Part shown: positions 1 to 8,763 of the stretch, piece after piece | How positions within the stretch are numbered: the first letter of the stretch is position 1 | How the letters are laid out: each line of letters starts with the position of its first letter | NCBI RefSeq assembly: GCF_900090325.1 | Contig: NZ_FMHW01000002.1 | Span: 434,001-498,000, forward strand | Length of the DNA: 64,000 nt | DNA from: Micromonospora pallida | GTDB taxonomy: Bacteria > Actinomycetota > Actinomycetes > Mycobacteriales > Micromonosporaceae | Direction of reading: 5' to 3' | Position numbers and translations under genes: made by a program | Notes under the pieces: model-generated | What the model was told of the DNA's origin: nothing | What the model saw: only the letters and a program-made list of their open reading frames with translations | Database searches by the model: none

Positions 1-63
1 GTCGAGCACCCGGCGCCCGCCCCGGTCGACCACGAGGTCGGCCAGGGTAATCGCGTTCTCCAT
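1..63 (-). CDS. ABC transporter ATP-binding protein, N-terminus only (cut by window edge)
   Basis: Minus-strand gene running off the left edge; 21 codons are visible. It starts with MENAITLADLVV and continues with a DRGGRRVL stretch. That is the usual first beta strands of an ABC ATPase, before Walker A. A strong Shine-Dalgarno (GGAGGGCGGG) lies directly before the ATG. The substrate cannot be told from this fragment, and the ABC assignment rests on the short N-terminal pattern only. Confidence 0.5.
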   Translation of the reverse strand, partial: MENAITLADLVVDRGGRRVLD

Positions 64-177
64 CCCGCCCTCCGTCAATTCATCACCCGTTGAACTCAAC
101 GCTAGGTGAAATCTTGCTCCGGCACAACCGGTCGACGTGCGCGCTCGAAGCGGGGGAGTGTCCAGCAGAACAGACAC

Positions 178-217
178 GTGTGGGCCGGCACCCCGGGTTC
201 GGGGTGCCGGCCCACAC
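178..217 (-). terminator. 18-bp stem terminator hairpin
   Basis: Perfect inverted repeat, arms 178-195 and 200-217, loop of 4 nt (GGTT on plus). It lies 30 nt after the stop of the minus-strand secreted protein gene (247). It has no T-tract, as is usual for actinobacterial terminators, and could work in both directions. Confidence 0.8.
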
Positions 218-246
218 GGTGTTTGGTGTGTCAGGCGTTCTGTGTG

Positions 247-843
247 TCAGCTGTTCCAGTGCTGGGCGACGAGGTCAGCGGCCTGGGTTTCCCACTGGGC
301 GTAGTGGTCGGGGTAGGCGGACACCTGCACGGTCTGGGCGGCCTGGGTGAGCGGCATGTCCTGCCAGCCGTCCACGCCCTTCAACCCGTTCAGGAACGCG
401 GTGGTCGAGTATTCGGGGTCGGTGATCTGCTCGACCGTGCCCCAGCCACTCGAGGGACGCTGCTGGAACAGGCCCTGCGAGTCGTGGTCGTTGCGGTCAC
501 CGAGGTGGCCCAGGTTCTCCAGCTTCGACTCCTGCAGGCTCGTGGCGATGGCGACCACGGCGGCCCGCTCGTTCATGCCGGTCTTCTTCGTGGCCTTGAT
601 GATCGCCTTCGCGTTGTCGGTCTGCTCACTGTTGAGCGGGATCCGCGACTGGGCGCCCTGCACACCATGCGGGATCAGCTTGCTGGTGTCCGGCTTGTCG
701 GCCTGCACCACAGCGGCGGCCGGGGTGGCGGCGTGGGCGGCAGTGGTGTCGAGGACGGTACCGACCGGACCGCCGATGACACCACCGGCGAACGCCAGAC
801 CAGCGACACCGAGAACAGTCTTACGCAGCAGCTTCGTAGCCAT
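247..843 (-). CDS. secreted lysozyme-fold (lytic transglycosylase-like) protein
   Basis: 198 residues from ATG 843, preceded by a purine-rich site; the reading frame is open further upstream, but MATKLLRKTVLGVAGLAFAG is a typical signal peptide start. The signal peptide ends near the AHA-ATPA site. The mature part has the actinobacterial motif around ATSLQESKLENL, then SQGLFQQRPSSGWG, a family of exported proteins with a lysozyme-like fold; the E in QESKLEN sits where the catalytic Glu of transglycosylases is found. Such proteins are sometimes automatically labelled heavy metal transporter, which the sequence does not support. Probable role: peptidoglycan turnover outside the membrane (inference). 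A hairpin follows the gene and a duplicated sequence block lies upstream. Confidence 0.75.
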   Translation of the reverse strand: MATKLLRKTVLGVAGLAFAGGVIGGPVGTVLDTTAAHAATPAAAVVQADKPDTSKLIPHGVQGAQSRIPLNSEQTDNAKAIIKATKKTGMNERAAVVAIATSLQESKLENLGHLGDRNDHDSQGLFQQRPSSGWGTVEQITDPEYSTTAFLNGLKGVDGWQDMPLTQAAQTVQVSAYPDHYAQWETQAADLVAQHWNS

Positions 844-973
844 GAGAGGGGTACTCCATTCGGGGGTCGGCACACCCCAGGGGGTGGGGGTGTGCGAGCA
901 CCGTCCGGCGCCCAAGAAAAAGGGGGGGAAAGCTTCGAGAGGTCACGGCGGGGAGCGGGGCTCACCACGCCGG

Positions 974-1113
974 GTCCAGATGTAACGACCGCCAGCCCAC
1001 CGGCATTCCATCCGACCACCCCGAGGGGCGGGGGCGGGGGTGCCGGGGCTTGCTACCTCGGTCGTCCAGAGGGTGTAACGACCCCCGCCCGGCCGGCATT
1101 CCAGCCGACGGCC
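974..1113. repeat. duplicated block with TGTAACGACC core upstream of secreted protein gene
   Basis: Two related copies, 974-1017 and 1064-1113. Both hold GTCCAGA, TGTAACGACC (981-990 and 1074-1083) and CCGGCATTCCA. They lie in the leader or promoter region of the minus-strand secreted protein gene. On the minus strand the core reads GGTCGTTACA. The function is unknown; a regulator-binding or structured leader element is possible. Confidence 0.6.
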
Positions 1114-1214
1114 GGGGACCTGCCGGCCGGGACTCGACCCACCCTCCCCGAACCGGACACCAGACTGGACACCGGACACCGGCCACCGGACGGGTCAGCC
1201 CGGTACGGTGGGCC

Positions 1215-1320
1215 TGATCGACTCCATATCGCCGAAATAGCGGCATCCACCGTTTCGGACAGCCCCACATCGCCGAAAAGGCGGTCTCGGGGCGTCCGTG
1301 CGCCGAAACGGAGTCGATCA
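1215..1320. repeat. palindromic intergenic element (TGATCGACTCC ends)
   Basis: Perfect 11-bp inverted ends, TGATCGACTCC at 1215-1225 and GGAGTCGATCA at 1310-1320. The interior carries CGCCGAAA three times (1230, 1271, 1301), each able to form a small hairpin. It shares GATCGA-type ends with the elements at 8109 and 61727. The rest of the gap 844-1594 holds only this element, the duplicated block above and no credible gene. Confidence 0.65.
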
Positions 1321-1594
1321 TGACGGCCGGGAGCCGCCCCTGGAGGGAACCGGACACCAGCCCTCCGGGGCGGACAGGAAGTGCGAGATCGGGCATTGCC
1401 CACCGATGGGACGTGCGGCACGATGACGAGGTGGATCAAGCCCCGGAGCCCGGAGCCCGGCTCCCGGCCGACCGGATCTCCGGCCGCTCGTGGACCGTTT
1501 CCGATCAGGGGTCGGAGGCATGGGGACGTTGGGATGGTCACCGGACCGGGACACGGCTGGGGCCACCACGTCGCGTGCGGGACAATGGGTGACT

Positions 1595-2056
1595 GTGCCC
1601 GTACCTGAACCGCCGCTGACCGGCGTATCCGCCAGCCCGCACCACCCGGCCCCCGCCGGGCCGGTCCGCCCGTCCCGACTCGACCCGGCCGTCGCGGCCC
1701 GGTTGCGCCGGGGTGCCGACGGCCTCGTCGCCGCCGTGGTCCGCCAGCACGACACCGGCGAGGTGCTGATGGTCGCCTGGATGGACGACGAGGCGTTGCA
1801 CCGCACCCTGACCACCGGCCGGGCCACCTACTGGTCGCGCAGCCGGCAGGAGTACTGGGTCAAGGGGGCCACCTCCGGCCACCACCAGTACGTCCGCTCG
1901 GTGGCCCTGGACTGTGACGGCGACGCGCTGCTGGTCAGCGTCGACCAGGTCGGCCCGGCCTGCCACACCGGCACGCGGAGCTGCTTCGCCGACGAGCTGC
2001 CGGTCGCGACGCCGGACGACCTGCCGGTCGCCGACGCCGGGGTGGGTGCGCCATGA
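1595..2056 (+). CDS. hisI: phosphoribosyl-AMP cyclohydrolase HisI
   Basis: Third step of histidine synthesis, opening the adenine ring of phosphoribosyl-AMP, in the cytoplasm. It is 153 residues from GTG 1595; GTG 1589 is an in-frame alternative. There is no Shine-Dalgarno, and a GACAAT box 8 nt before GTG 1595 suggests a leaderless start. Family motifs are clear: [27 protein letters not shown], and the zinc ligands C107, C123 ([10 protein letters not shown]) and C130. The hisE (pyrophosphohydrolase) domain is absent, as usual in actinobacteria. Its stop overlaps the trpE start in an ATGA, so the two are translationally coupled. In actinobacteria the next histidine enzyme, PriA, also serves tryptophan synthesis, which fits this pairing. 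Confidence 0.95.
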   Translation: MPVPEPPLTGVSASPHHPAPAGPVRPSRLDPAVAARLRRGADGLVAAVVRQHDTGEVLMVAWMDDEALHRTLTTGRATYWSRSRQEYWVKGATSGHHQYVRSVALDCDGDALLVSVDQVGPACHTGTRSCFADELPVATPDDLPVADAGVGAP

Positions 2057-3600
2057 CCGACGGTACGGTGAGCCCCGACCTGGCGAGCTTCACCGAGCAG
2101 GCGGCCCGCTGGCGGGTCGTCCCGGTCACCCGGCGGCTGCTGGCCGACGGCGAGACCCCGGTCGGGGTCTACCGCAAGCTCGCCGGTGGCCCGGGCACCT
2201 TCCTGCTCGAGTCCGCCGAGCAGGGAGTCGGGGCGGCCACCTGGTCCCGGTACAGCTTCATCGGCGTACGCAGCAGCGCCACCCTGGTCGAGCGGGACGG
2301 CCAGGCCGCCTGGCTCGGCCAGCCGCCGGCCGGCCTGCCCACCGGGGGCGACCCCGCCCAGGTGCTGCGCGACACGGTGGCCGCGCTGGCCGGGCCGGCG
2401 TTCGACCCGACCAGCGGCATGCCGCCGCTGACCGGCGGCATGGTCGGCTATCTCGGGTACGACCTGATCCGTCGCCTGGAGCGGCTGCCCACGCTCAGCG
2501 AGGACGACCTCGGCGTGCCCGAGGTGGGCATGATGCTCGCCACCGACCTGGTCGTCCTGGACCACTACGAGGGCTCGGCGATCCTCATCGCCAACGCGGT
2601 CCTGCCCCCGTCGGACGAGCCGGACCGGGCGGCCGAGGTGACCGCCGCCTACCACCACGCGATCGGTCGGCTCGACGCGATGACCTCGGCGCTCTCCCGG
2701 CCGAACGCGCCGATGATCTCCACGGTCGACCGGCCGTCGGCCGGCGAGGTGGCCTGCCGGACGCCCGAGGGGAGCTACCCGAAGGCGGTGGAGACGGCCA
2801 AGGAGGCGATCCGGGCCGGGGAGTGCTTCCAGATCGTGCTGGCGCAGCGCTTCGAGCGGCGTACCCACGCCGACCCGCTGGACGTCTACCGGGTGCTGCG
2901 CACCACCAACCCCAGCCCGTACATGTACCTGCTCCGCTTCGACGGCTTCGACATCGTCGGTTCCTCACCCGAGGCGCACCTGAAGGTCACCGGCACCGAC
3001 GACGGCCAGCGCCGGGCGCTGCTGCACCCGATCGCCGGTACCCGGCCCCGGGGCGTCGACCCGGAGCACGACGCCCGACTCGCCACCGAGCTGCTGGCCG
3101 ACCCGAAGGAACGGGCCGAGCACGTCATGCTGGTCGACCTCGGCCGCAACGACCTGGGCCGGGTCTGCCGGCCGGGCACCGTGGAGGTGCCCGAGTTTGC
3201 CACGATCGAGCGGTACAGCCACGTCATGCACATCGTCTCGACCGTGGTCGGCACGCTCCGCGAGGACGCCACCGCGTTCGACGCCCTCGCCGCGACCTTC
3301 CCCGCCGGGACCCTCTCCGGTGCGCCGAAGGTCCGGGCGATGGAGATCATCGAAGAGTTGGAGCCGGTTCGCCGGGGCCTCTACGGCGGCACGGTCGGCT
3401 ACTTCGGCTTCGGCGGTGACCTGGACATGGCGATCGCGATCCGGACCGCGCTGATCCGGGACGGCTGGGCGTACGTGCAGGCCGGCGCGGGGGTGGTGGC
3501 CGATTCTGATCCCGCCGCCGAGGACCGGGAGACCCGGGCGAAGGCCGCCGCGGTGCTCGCGGCCATCGCCGCCGCCGAAACCCTCCGGCCCGCCCGGTGA
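2053..3600 (+). CDS. trpE: anthranilate synthase component I TrpE
   Basis: First committed step of tryptophan synthesis, chorismate to anthranilate, working with a TrpG glutaminase not seen in this window. 515 residues, full length. FLLES near residue 55 with a following serine-rich segment, and NPSPYMYLL, form the tryptophan feedback site. The catalytic half carries [36 protein letters not shown] and [21 protein letters not shown] overlaps the hisI stop by 4 nt. The stop codon is the first base group of a 59-bp tandem repeat. Confidence 0.97.
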   Translation: MTDGTVSPDLASFTEQAARWRVVPVTRRLLADGETPVGVYRKLAGGPGTFLLESAEQGVGAATWSRYSFIGVRSSATLVERDGQAAWLGQPPAGLPTGGDPAQVLRDTVAALAGPAFDPTSGMPPLTGGMVGYLGYDLIRRLERLPTLSEDDLGVPEVGMMLATDLVVLDHYEGSAILIANAVLPPSDEPDRAAEVTAAYHHAIGRLDAMTSALSRPNAPMISTVDRPSAGEVACRTPEGSYPKAVETAKEAIRAGECFQIVLAQRFERRTHADPLDVYRVLRTTNPSPYMYLLRFDGFDIVGSSPEAHLKVTGTDDGQRRALLHPIAGTRPRGVDPEHDARLATELLADPKERAEHVMLVDLGRNDLGRVCRPGTVEVPEFATIERYSHVMHIVSTVVGTLREDATAFDALAATFPAGTLSGAPKVRAMEIIEELEPVRRGLYGGTVGYFGFGGDLDMAIAIRTALIRDGWAYVQAGAGVVADSDPAAEDRETRAKAAAVLAAIAAAETLRPAR

Positions 3601-3714
3601 GCGCGAGGAGTGCAGCGGAGCGGAGCCCCGCAGTCGCGAACGAAAGGCCCGCTCGGTGAGCGCGAGGAGTGCAGCGGAGCGGAGCCCCGCAGTCGCGAAC
3701 GAAAGGCCCGCTCG
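3597..3714. repeat. 59-bp direct tandem repeat, two copies
   Basis: Two identical 59-bp units (3597-3655 and 3656-3714), beginning GTGAGCGCGAGGAGTGCAGC. The first unit starts in the trpE stop codon; a third start, GTGAGCG, at 3715 serves as the probable start codon of the next gene. The sequence type recurs between genes of Micromonospora relatives (from memory). Confidence 0.9.
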
Positions 3715-4323
3715 GTGAGCGTCGGGGCCGGCCGACCGGCCGGTGGGGGTGGCGTGTCGTCGGCCGGGCGGCGCGAACTGACGTACGCGGTGCTGCTCTG
3801 CCTGGCCGGGGCGGGCCTGGCGGTCTGGGCGGCGACCCGGACCTGGGCGGTCGAGTTGACCCCGCGGCCGGCGCCGTTGCCGGCGCTGCGGGAGGCGCGG
3901 TCCGGTGCCGCCCTGCTGCCCTGGCTGCCCGCGCTGGCGGTGGTCGCGCTGGCCGGAGCGGGGGCCGTGCTCGCCACCCGGGGCGCGCTGCGCCGGCTGG
4001 TCGGGATGCTGATCCTACTGCTCGGCGTGGCTGTCGCGGCCGGCGGCGGGTACGCCCTGGGCGCCGGGTTCGAGGGTGAGGTGAGTCGGCAGTGGCCGGC
4101 GCTCTGCCTGCTCGGTGGGGTGCTGGCGACGGCCGGTGGCGCGTGGACGGTGCTGCGGGGAGCGGCCTGGCCGGCGATGGGCGCCCGCTACGAGCGTCCG
4201 GCCCGGGGTGCTGCCGGTACCCCCGACGAGGCGGGATCCGCCGGTGCGGCGGCGCGGACGCAGGGGCGGACCGCCGACGCGTGGGACGCGCTGGACCGGG
4301 GTGAGGACCCGACGGTCAGCTGA
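3715..4323 (+). CDS. Trp biosynthesis-associated membrane protein
   Basis: 202 residues from GTG 3715, just after the 59-bp repeats; GTG 3754 is an alternative. Four hydrophobic helices are visible: ELTYAVLLCLAGAGLAVWAA, then the segments around LLPWLPALAVVALAGAGAVL, LVGMLILLLGVAVAAGGGYA and WPALCLLGGVLATAGGAW. The short acidic/basic tail ends in RGEDPTVS. Position between trpE and trpC and the TW(A)VEL motif after helix 1 match the actinobacterial Trp-operon membrane protein family (TIGR02234-type). Its function is not established; a role in tryptophan or precursor transport is only a guess. It overlaps the convergent next gene by 8 nt. Confidence 0.85.
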   Translation: MSVGAGRPAGGGGVSSAGRRELTYAVLLCLAGAGLAVWAATRTWAVELTPRPAPLPALREARSGAALLPWLPALAVVALAGAGAVLATRGALRRLVGMLILLLGVAVAAGGGYALGAGFEGEVSRQWPALCLLGGVLATAGGAWTVLRGAAWPAMGARYERPARGAAGTPDEAGSAGAAARTQGRTADAWDALDRGEDPTVS

Positions 4324-4570
4324 CCGGCTGCCGCTCGGCGGACCGGGCGGCCCGGGTGGCGGCGAGTTCCTCGACCAGGCGGTGCAGTTCGGCGCGCCGG
4401 TCGGCGCGGGCCCGGTCGGCGCAGACCGCCTCCCAGGCGTTGCCCCGGGCGGTACGCATCCGCTCCTCGCCGACGACCGCCCGCTCGAGGGTGTGCACCA
4501 CGCCGACGGCGAGCGAGGCGACCGTCCGGGAGATCGTGGTGAGTCCGAGGGTCGACTGGCCAGTACTCAT
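4316..4570 (-). CDS. conserved hypothetical protein, 84 aa
   Basis: Minus-strand ORF starting at MSTGQSTLGLTTISRT, with GGAGTGACC directly before the ATG. The body is a predicted all-helical, charged protein (SLAVGVVHTLERAVVGEE, then RADRRAELHRLVEELAATR). I see no membrane segment and no known domain. It sits where other actinobacteria often have a small HGxxPAAW protein, but does not carry that motif. The end overlaps the Trp membrane protein gene by 8 nt on the opposite strand. Confidence 0.65.
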   Translation of the reverse strand: MSTGQSTLGLTTISRTVASLAVGVVHTLERAVVGEERMRTARGNAWEAVCADRARADRRAELHRLVEELAATRAARSAERQPVS

Positions 4571-5003
4571 GGTCACTCCGTAACGGATCCGTTCGGTCGG
4601 TGGCGGCGGCCCGGTTTCGAGTCTGCCCGACGCTGATGCTGCCGGTTTCACGTTTCGTCGGGATGACCGCCGCATCAACACTGCCTGGGAAGAACGCCAT
4701 GGTCAGGGCCGTTCGTCCTTGACCTTCGTCACACCCGGCGCGGGGAAGAGGTCGTCGACGAACGTGCGGCCCCGGGAGGCGGGCCCTGGGCACGTCCCTC
4801 TCGCGGCGACAACGACCGGCAGCGGTGTCATGATGATGAGAATGATCGATGACTCGGCGACGACGGGCGGTGGGGACGATCGCGCTGGTCGACCCGGCCG
4901 GTTGCGCTGCGTGTTTTTGCGCTCACCGGAGGTCGGTCATTATGCCCCAGCCCATCTCGTGAGGCGCGCCATACCCCCCCACCTGGGGTCGAGCGCCGCC
5001 ACC
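4571..5003. other. intergenic region with no supported gene
   Basis: About 430 bases between the divergently placed 84-aa gene and trpC. Open frames here have poor starts and no recognisable motif. The stretch 4826-4850 is an ATGATG-rich patch of lower GC. The right end carries the trpC promoter. Confidence 0.6.
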
Positions 5004-5009
5004 TAGCAT
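5004..5009 (+). promoter_or_regulatory. trpC -10 box TAGCAT
   Basis: TAGCAT lies 6 nt before ATG 5016, the same geometry as the other leaderless promoters in the window. I see no clear -35 box. It implies that trpCBA can be transcribed separately from hisI-trpE. Confidence 0.55.
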
Positions 5010-5015
5010 CGGCCC

Positions 5016-5906
5016 ATGACACCCGGAGAGGGGAGTCCGTTGGTGACTGCTGAGCATGCGCACGCCGAGGGGGACGAGGCCGGTCCGGCGAAGCCCGCCA
5101 GCGTGCTGGACGAGATTCTGGCCGGCGTACGCGAGGACGTCGCCCGACGGCAGGAGCAGATTCCGCTGGAGCGGATCCGCGAACTCGCCGCTGCCGCCCC
5201 GCCACCGCTGGACGCGTACGCGGCCCTGCGGCGGCCCGGCGTGGCGGTGATCGCGGAGGTGAAACGTTCCTCGCCGTCGCGGGGACAGCTCGCCGAGATC
5301 GCCAATCCCGCCGACCTGGCCGCCGAGTACGCCGCCGGTGGCGCCCGGGCGATCAGCGTGCTGACCGAGGGGCGGTGGTTCGGCGGCTCGCTGGACGACC
5401 TGGCCGCCGTCCGGGCCGCGGTGAAGATCCCGGTGTTGCGGAAGGACTTCGTGGTCTCCAGCTACCAGGTCCACGAGGCGCGGGCACACGGCGCCGACCT
5501 GGTGCTGCTGATCGTCGCCGCACTGGAGCAGAACGCCCTGGTCGGGCTTCTGGAGCGGATCGAGTCGCTCGGGATGACCGCACTGGTCGAGGTGCACGAC
5601 GAGGAGGAGGCCGACCGGGCCTTGGAGGCCGGTGCCCAGGTGATCGGGGTCAACGCCCGTGACCTGCGTACTCTTGAGGTCGACCGGTCGGTGTTCGAAC
5701 GGATCGCGCCGGGCCTGCCCAGCAGCGTGGTCAAGATCGCCGAGTCCGGCGTACGCGGACCGCACGACCTCATCCGGTACGCCTCGGCCGGGGCGGACGC
5801 CGTCCTGGTCGGCGAGGGACTGGTCACCCAGAAGAGCCCCCGCGAGGCGGTCTCGGAGCTGGTCAACGCCGGCAACCATCCGGCCACCCCGCGCCCGGCG
5901 CGCTGA
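5016..5906 (+). CDS. trpC: indole-3-glycerol phosphate synthase TrpC
   Basis: Converts carboxyphenylamino-deoxyribulose phosphate to indole-3-glycerol phosphate. TIM-barrel motifs are [15 protein letters not shown] (catalytic Glu/Lys), VLRKDF (Lys), [10 protein letters not shown] (Glu), IGVNARDL (Asn) and IAESGV (Glu/Ser). Two starts are plausible: ATG 5016, leaderless after TAGCAT, giving 296 residues; and GTG 5043 with an excellent Shine-Dalgarno (GGAGAGGGGAG at 5025-5035) 7 nt before it, giving 287. The conserved part begins at [17 protein letters not shown], so either leaves a non-conserved N-terminal extension. trpB follows after 36 nt. Confidence 0.95.
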   Translation: MTPGEGSPLVTAEHAHAEGDEAGPAKPASVLDEILAGVREDVARRQEQIPLERIRELAAAAPPPLDAYAALRRPGVAVIAEVKRSSPSRGQLAEIANPADLAAEYAAGGARAISVLTEGRWFGGSLDDLAAVRAAVKIPVLRKDFVVSSYQVHEARAHGADLVLLIVAALEQNALVGLLERIESLGMTALVEVHDEEEADRALEAGAQVIGVNARDLRTLEVDRSVFERIAPGLPSSVVKIAESGVRGPHDLIRYASAGADAVLVGEGLVTQKSPREAVSELVNAGNHPATPRPAR

Positions 5907-5942
5907 GGCGTACCGGGTCCGTCAGCACCGAGAGGACCACCG

Positions 5943-7178
5943 ATGAGCGCCAACGCGCTGGCCGGCGCGGCCGGCCTGCTTCCCGACCCGGCCGGCCGCT
6001 TCGGCCGGTACGGCGGCCGGTTCGTGCCCGAGGCGCTGGTCGCCGCGTTGGACGAGCTGGACGCGGCCTACCGGCACGCGATGGCGGACGAGTCGTTCCG
6101 CGCCGAGTTCGACGCGTTGCTGCGCGACTACGCCGGCACCCCGTCCCGGCTCTACGCGGCGCACCGGTTCTCCGCGAAGACCGGCGCGCGGGTGCTGCTC
6201 AAGCGGGAGGACCTCAACCACACCGGGGCGCACAAGGTCCGTAACGTGCTCGGGCAGGCCCTGCTCACGAAGCGGATGGGCAAGACCCGGGTGATCGCCG
6301 AGACCGGGGCCGGGCAGCACGGCGTGGCCACCGCCACCGCCGCCGCCCTGTTCGACCTGGAGTGCGTTGTCTACATGGGTGAGGTGGACACCGAGCGGCA
6401 GGCGTTGAACGTGGCCCGGATGCGGATGCTCGGCGCCACCGTCGTCCCGGTCACCAACGGCTCGCGGACCCTCAAGGACGCGATGAACGAGGCGATGCGC
6501 GACTGGGTCGCCCACGTCGACGACACGCACTACCTGATCGGCACCGCCGCCGGGCCGCACCCGTTCCCGGCGATGGTCCGGGACTTCGTCAAGGGCATCG
6601 GCGAGGAGGCCCGGCAGCAGTGCCTGGACCTCACCGGCGCGCTGCCCGACGCGGTCGCCGCCTGCGTCGGTGGCGGCTCCAACGCCCTGGGTATCTTCCA
6701 CGCCTTCGTCGGTGACCCGGACGTGCGGCTGTACGGCTTCGAGGCCGGCGGCGCGGGCGTCGAGACCGGCCGGCACGCCGCCAGCATCACCGGCGGGTCG
6801 TCCGGGGTGCTGCACGGCAGCCGCACCTACGTCCTCCAGGACGCCGACGGGCAGACCATCGAGTCGCACTCGATCTCCGCCGGACTGGACTACCCGGGCG
6901 TCGGGCCGGAGCACGCCTGGCTGAACGACATCGGCCGGGCGACGTACGAGCCGGTCACCGACGCCGAGGCGATGGCCGCGTTCGAGCTGCTCTGCCGTAC
7001 CGAGGGGATCATCCCGGCGATCGAGAGCTCGCACGCCCTGGCCGGCGCGATGAAGATCGCCCCGAGACTCGCCGCCGAACTGGGCCGGGAGCCGGTCATC
7101 GTGGTCAACCTCTCCGGTCGGGGCGACAAGGACGTCCACACCGCCGGTGAGTACTTCGGCATCCTCGACAAGGAGTGA
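5943..7178 (+). CDS. trpB: tryptophan synthase beta chain TrpB
   Basis: PLP enzyme joining indole and serine to tryptophan in the alpha2beta2 complex. 411 residues, ATG with GAGAGGACC before it. Motifs: [11 protein letters not shown] at the N-terminus, [13 protein letters not shown] with the Schiff-base Lys98, [14 protein letters not shown], and the phosphate loop [12 protein letters not shown]. The end [14 protein letters not shown] is typical of TrpB1. The stop lies one base before the ATG of a 24-codon ORF that leads into trpA. Confidence 0.97.
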   Translation: MSANALAGAAGLLPDPAGRFGRYGGRFVPEALVAALDELDAAYRHAMADESFRAEFDALLRDYAGTPSRLYAAHRFSAKTGARVLLKREDLNHTGAHKVRNVLGQALLTKRMGKTRVIAETGAGQHGVATATAAALFDLECVVYMGEVDTERQALNVARMRMLGATVVPVTNGSRTLKDAMNEAMRDWVAHVDDTHYLIGTAAGPHPFPAMVRDFVKGIGEEARQQCLDLTGALPDAVAACVGGGSNALGIFHAFVGDPDVRLYGFEAGGAGVETGRHAASITGGSSGVLHGSRTYVLQDADGQTIESHSISAGLDYPGVGPEHAWLNDIGRATYEPVTDAEAMAAFELLCRTEGIIPAIESSHALAGAMKIAPRLAAELGREPVIVVNLSGRGDKDVHTAGEYFGILDKE

Positions 7179-7179
7179 C

Positions 7180-7254
7180 ATGAGCGGGCGGATCACCGGG
7201 CCCGGTGTGGCGTGCGCCCAGGGCGACGCCGGCTGTACGGAGGTGGCGGCATGA
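7180..7254 (+). CDS. 24-codon small ORF coupled between trpB and trpA
   Basis: ATG 7180 follows the trpB stop by one base (TGACATG) and the ORF's TGA overlaps the trpA ATG in an ATGA at 7251-7254. The peptide starts MSGRITGPGVACAQGDAG and holds two cysteines. The internal GGAGGTGG serves as the trpA ribosome site. Small genes of unclear role (such as trpM and trpX) occur in streptomycete trp loci; I cannot tell whether this one is homologous. It may be a real microprotein or only a coupling device. Confidence 0.5.
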   Translation: MSGRITGPGVACAQGDAGCTEVAA

Positions 7255-8048
7255 GCCGGATCGGGGTCGCCTTCGACAAGGCGCGTGCCGAGGGACGGGC
7301 CCTGCTGATCGGTTGCATGCCGGCCGGCTTCCCGACGGTCGAGGGCAGCATCGCCGCGATGACCGCCATGGTCGAGGCGGGCGTGGACGTCATCGAGGTG
7401 GAGATTCCGTACTCCGACCCGGTGATGGACGGGCCGGTGATCCAGAAGGCCAGCGACATCGCCCTCGCCGGTGGGGTCCGTACGGCGGACACGCTGCGGA
7501 TCATCGAGGCGGTCGCGGCCACCGGCGCGCCGGTGGTGACGATGACCTACTGGAACCCGATCGAGCAGTACGGCGTCGACGCCTTCGCCCGGGACCTCGC
7601 GGCCGCCGGTGGCACCGGCCTGATCACCCCGGACCTGATCCCGGATGAGGCCGACGAGTGGCTGGCCGCGTCGGACGCGCACGACCTGGACCGTACGTTC
7701 CTGGTCGCGCCCTCCTCCACCGACGCCCGGCTGGCGATGACCGTCCAGCACTGCCGGGGTTTCGTCTACGCCACCGCCGTGATGGGCGTGACCGGGGCCC
7801 GGACGCAGACCTCCGAGGCCGCGCCGACCCTGGTCGCCCGGGTGCGGGCGGTCACCGACCTGCCGGTCGGGGTCGGGCTCGGCGTGGGCACCGGCGCGCA
7901 GGCCGGCACCGTGGGCGGGTACGCCGACGGCGTGATCGTGGGCAGCGCGCTGATCCGCTGCCTGCTCGACGCCCCGGACGAGGCCACCGGCCTGACCGCC
8001 CTGCGTACCCTCTCCGCCGAACTGGCCCAGGGCGTCCGCCCCCACTGA
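7251..8048 (+). CDS. trpA: tryptophan synthase alpha chain TrpA
   Basis: Cleaves indole-3-glycerol phosphate to indole, which is channelled to TrpB. 265 residues from ATG 7251, with GGAGGTGG upstream; upstream in-frame starts are ignored because of this site. Catalytic Glu and Asp are in VIEVEIPYSDPVMDGPVIQ; GLITPDLIPDEA, FLVAPSSTD, TAVMGVTGAR and VGLGVGTGAQA follow. The usual GISTPEQA loop reads GVGTGAQA. Last gene of trpCBA; a palindromic element follows at 8109. Confidence 0.96.
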   Translation: MSRIGVAFDKARAEGRALLIGCMPAGFPTVEGSIAAMTAMVEAGVDVIEVEIPYSDPVMDGPVIQKASDIALAGGVRTADTLRIIEAVAATGAPVVTMTYWNPIEQYGVDAFARDLAAAGGTGLITPDLIPDEADEWLAASDAHDLDRTFLVAPSSTDARLAMTVQHCRGFVYATAVMGVTGARTQTSEAAPTLVARVRAVTDLPVGVGLGVGTGAQAGTVGGYADGVIVGSALIRCLLDAPDEATGLTALRTLSAELAQGVRPH

Positions 8049-8108
8049 CCCGCTTTCAGGTCCAGCCCCGACGCAGCCCGCCCGGCCCCGCCCCACCCGG
8101 CCTGATGC

Positions 8109-8170
8109 CGTCGATCAGGAGATTGACGTCAGCGTCCGACCTCCCGGTGACGCGAACCTCCTGATCGACG
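8109..8170. repeat. palindromic intergenic element (CGTCGATCAGGAG ends)
   Basis: Perfect 13-bp inverted arms, 8109-8121 and 8158-8170, with a 36-nt spacer. It lies between convergent trpA and the Nudix gene, where it could serve as a two-way terminator; the right arm reaches into the 3' end of the Nudix gene. Its ends resemble those at 1215 and 61727. Confidence 0.65.
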
Positions 8171-8677
8171 CGGGACCGGCGCGGCCGGCGGAGCCACCAG
8201 GGCCGCTGGGTCCGGCGTGGCCGCTGGGTCCGGCGGGGTGGGGGAGAGCGCGCGGAGGAGGCCGGAGTGGCCGGCGGTGGCGTCGGCCACGGCGCAGCGG
8301 GTGACCGGGGTGAGCGGATCCGGCAACCCGTCCGGATCGTGCCAGGACACCCGGCAGCCCGCTCCCGGCACGCCCGGCGGGGCGTCGCCCGAAACCCGGG
8401 CCCGCAGCACGTGCACCAGGACGTCGGGCTGCGGCCCGGCCGGCGGGGTGTCCGTTGCCGTGGGCAGGTGGTAGATCCCGACGAGGTCCACGACCTCGAC
8501 GGTCAGGCCGGTCTCGGCGTGGACGTCGCGGACCACCGCCTGCTGCGGGCTCTCGTCCGGCCGGAACCGGCCGCCCGGCAGCGCCCACCGGGCCGCCGGC
8601 CTGCTCTGCCGGCAGAGAAGCACCCGGCCGGCGTCGTCGGTGACGACTGCGGCGACCGCCCAGGTGAGCGACTTCAT
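8129..8677 (-). CDS. Nudix hydrolase-like protein
   Basis: 182 residues from ATG 8677. The Nudix box reads GGRFRPDESPQQAVVRDVHA followed by ETGL, so the consensus RE is RD and the first E of the EE pair is A. One metal-binding carboxylate therefore seems missing or shifted. The N-terminal half is a clear Nudix fold (WAVAAVVTDDAGRVLLCRQ, RWALPGGRF). The tail after about residue 140 is Pro/Ala-rich and low complexity; its end lies inside the palindromic element at 8109. A TACGCT box 7 nt before the ATG (8685-8690) suggests a leaderless transcript divergent from lgt. Substrate unknown. Confidence 0.8.
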   Translation of the reverse strand: MKSLTWAVAAVVTDDAGRVLLCRQSRPAARWALPGGRFRPDESPQQAVVRDVHAETGLTVEVVDLVGIYHLPTATDTPPAGPQPDVLVHVLRARVSGDAPPGVPGAGCRVSWHDPDGLPDPLTPVTRCAVADATAGHSGLLRALSPTPPDPAATPDPAALVAPPAAPVPRRSGGSRHREVGR

Positions 8678-8763
8678 GACAAAGAGCGTACGGGCCCCCA
8701 AATCAGAAGTCACCCAATGACGACAGCACGGGACCGGGATGTCCCCGACACGGGACACAGCGG

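Noticed and set aside
844-1120. c-di-AMP (ydaO-type) riboswitch before the secreted hydrolase-like gene
   Set aside because: These leaders are common before such genes in actinobacteria, but the conserved end motifs are not found here.
106-1323. Plus-strand ORF of 405 codons at the left end
   Set aside because: Antisense to a clear secreted protein gene, its terminator and repeats; composition is that of a shadow.
4719-5006. 95-codon ORF upstream of trpC
   Set aside because: No ribosome site, non-ATG start region and no sensible composition; it overlaps the trpC promoter.
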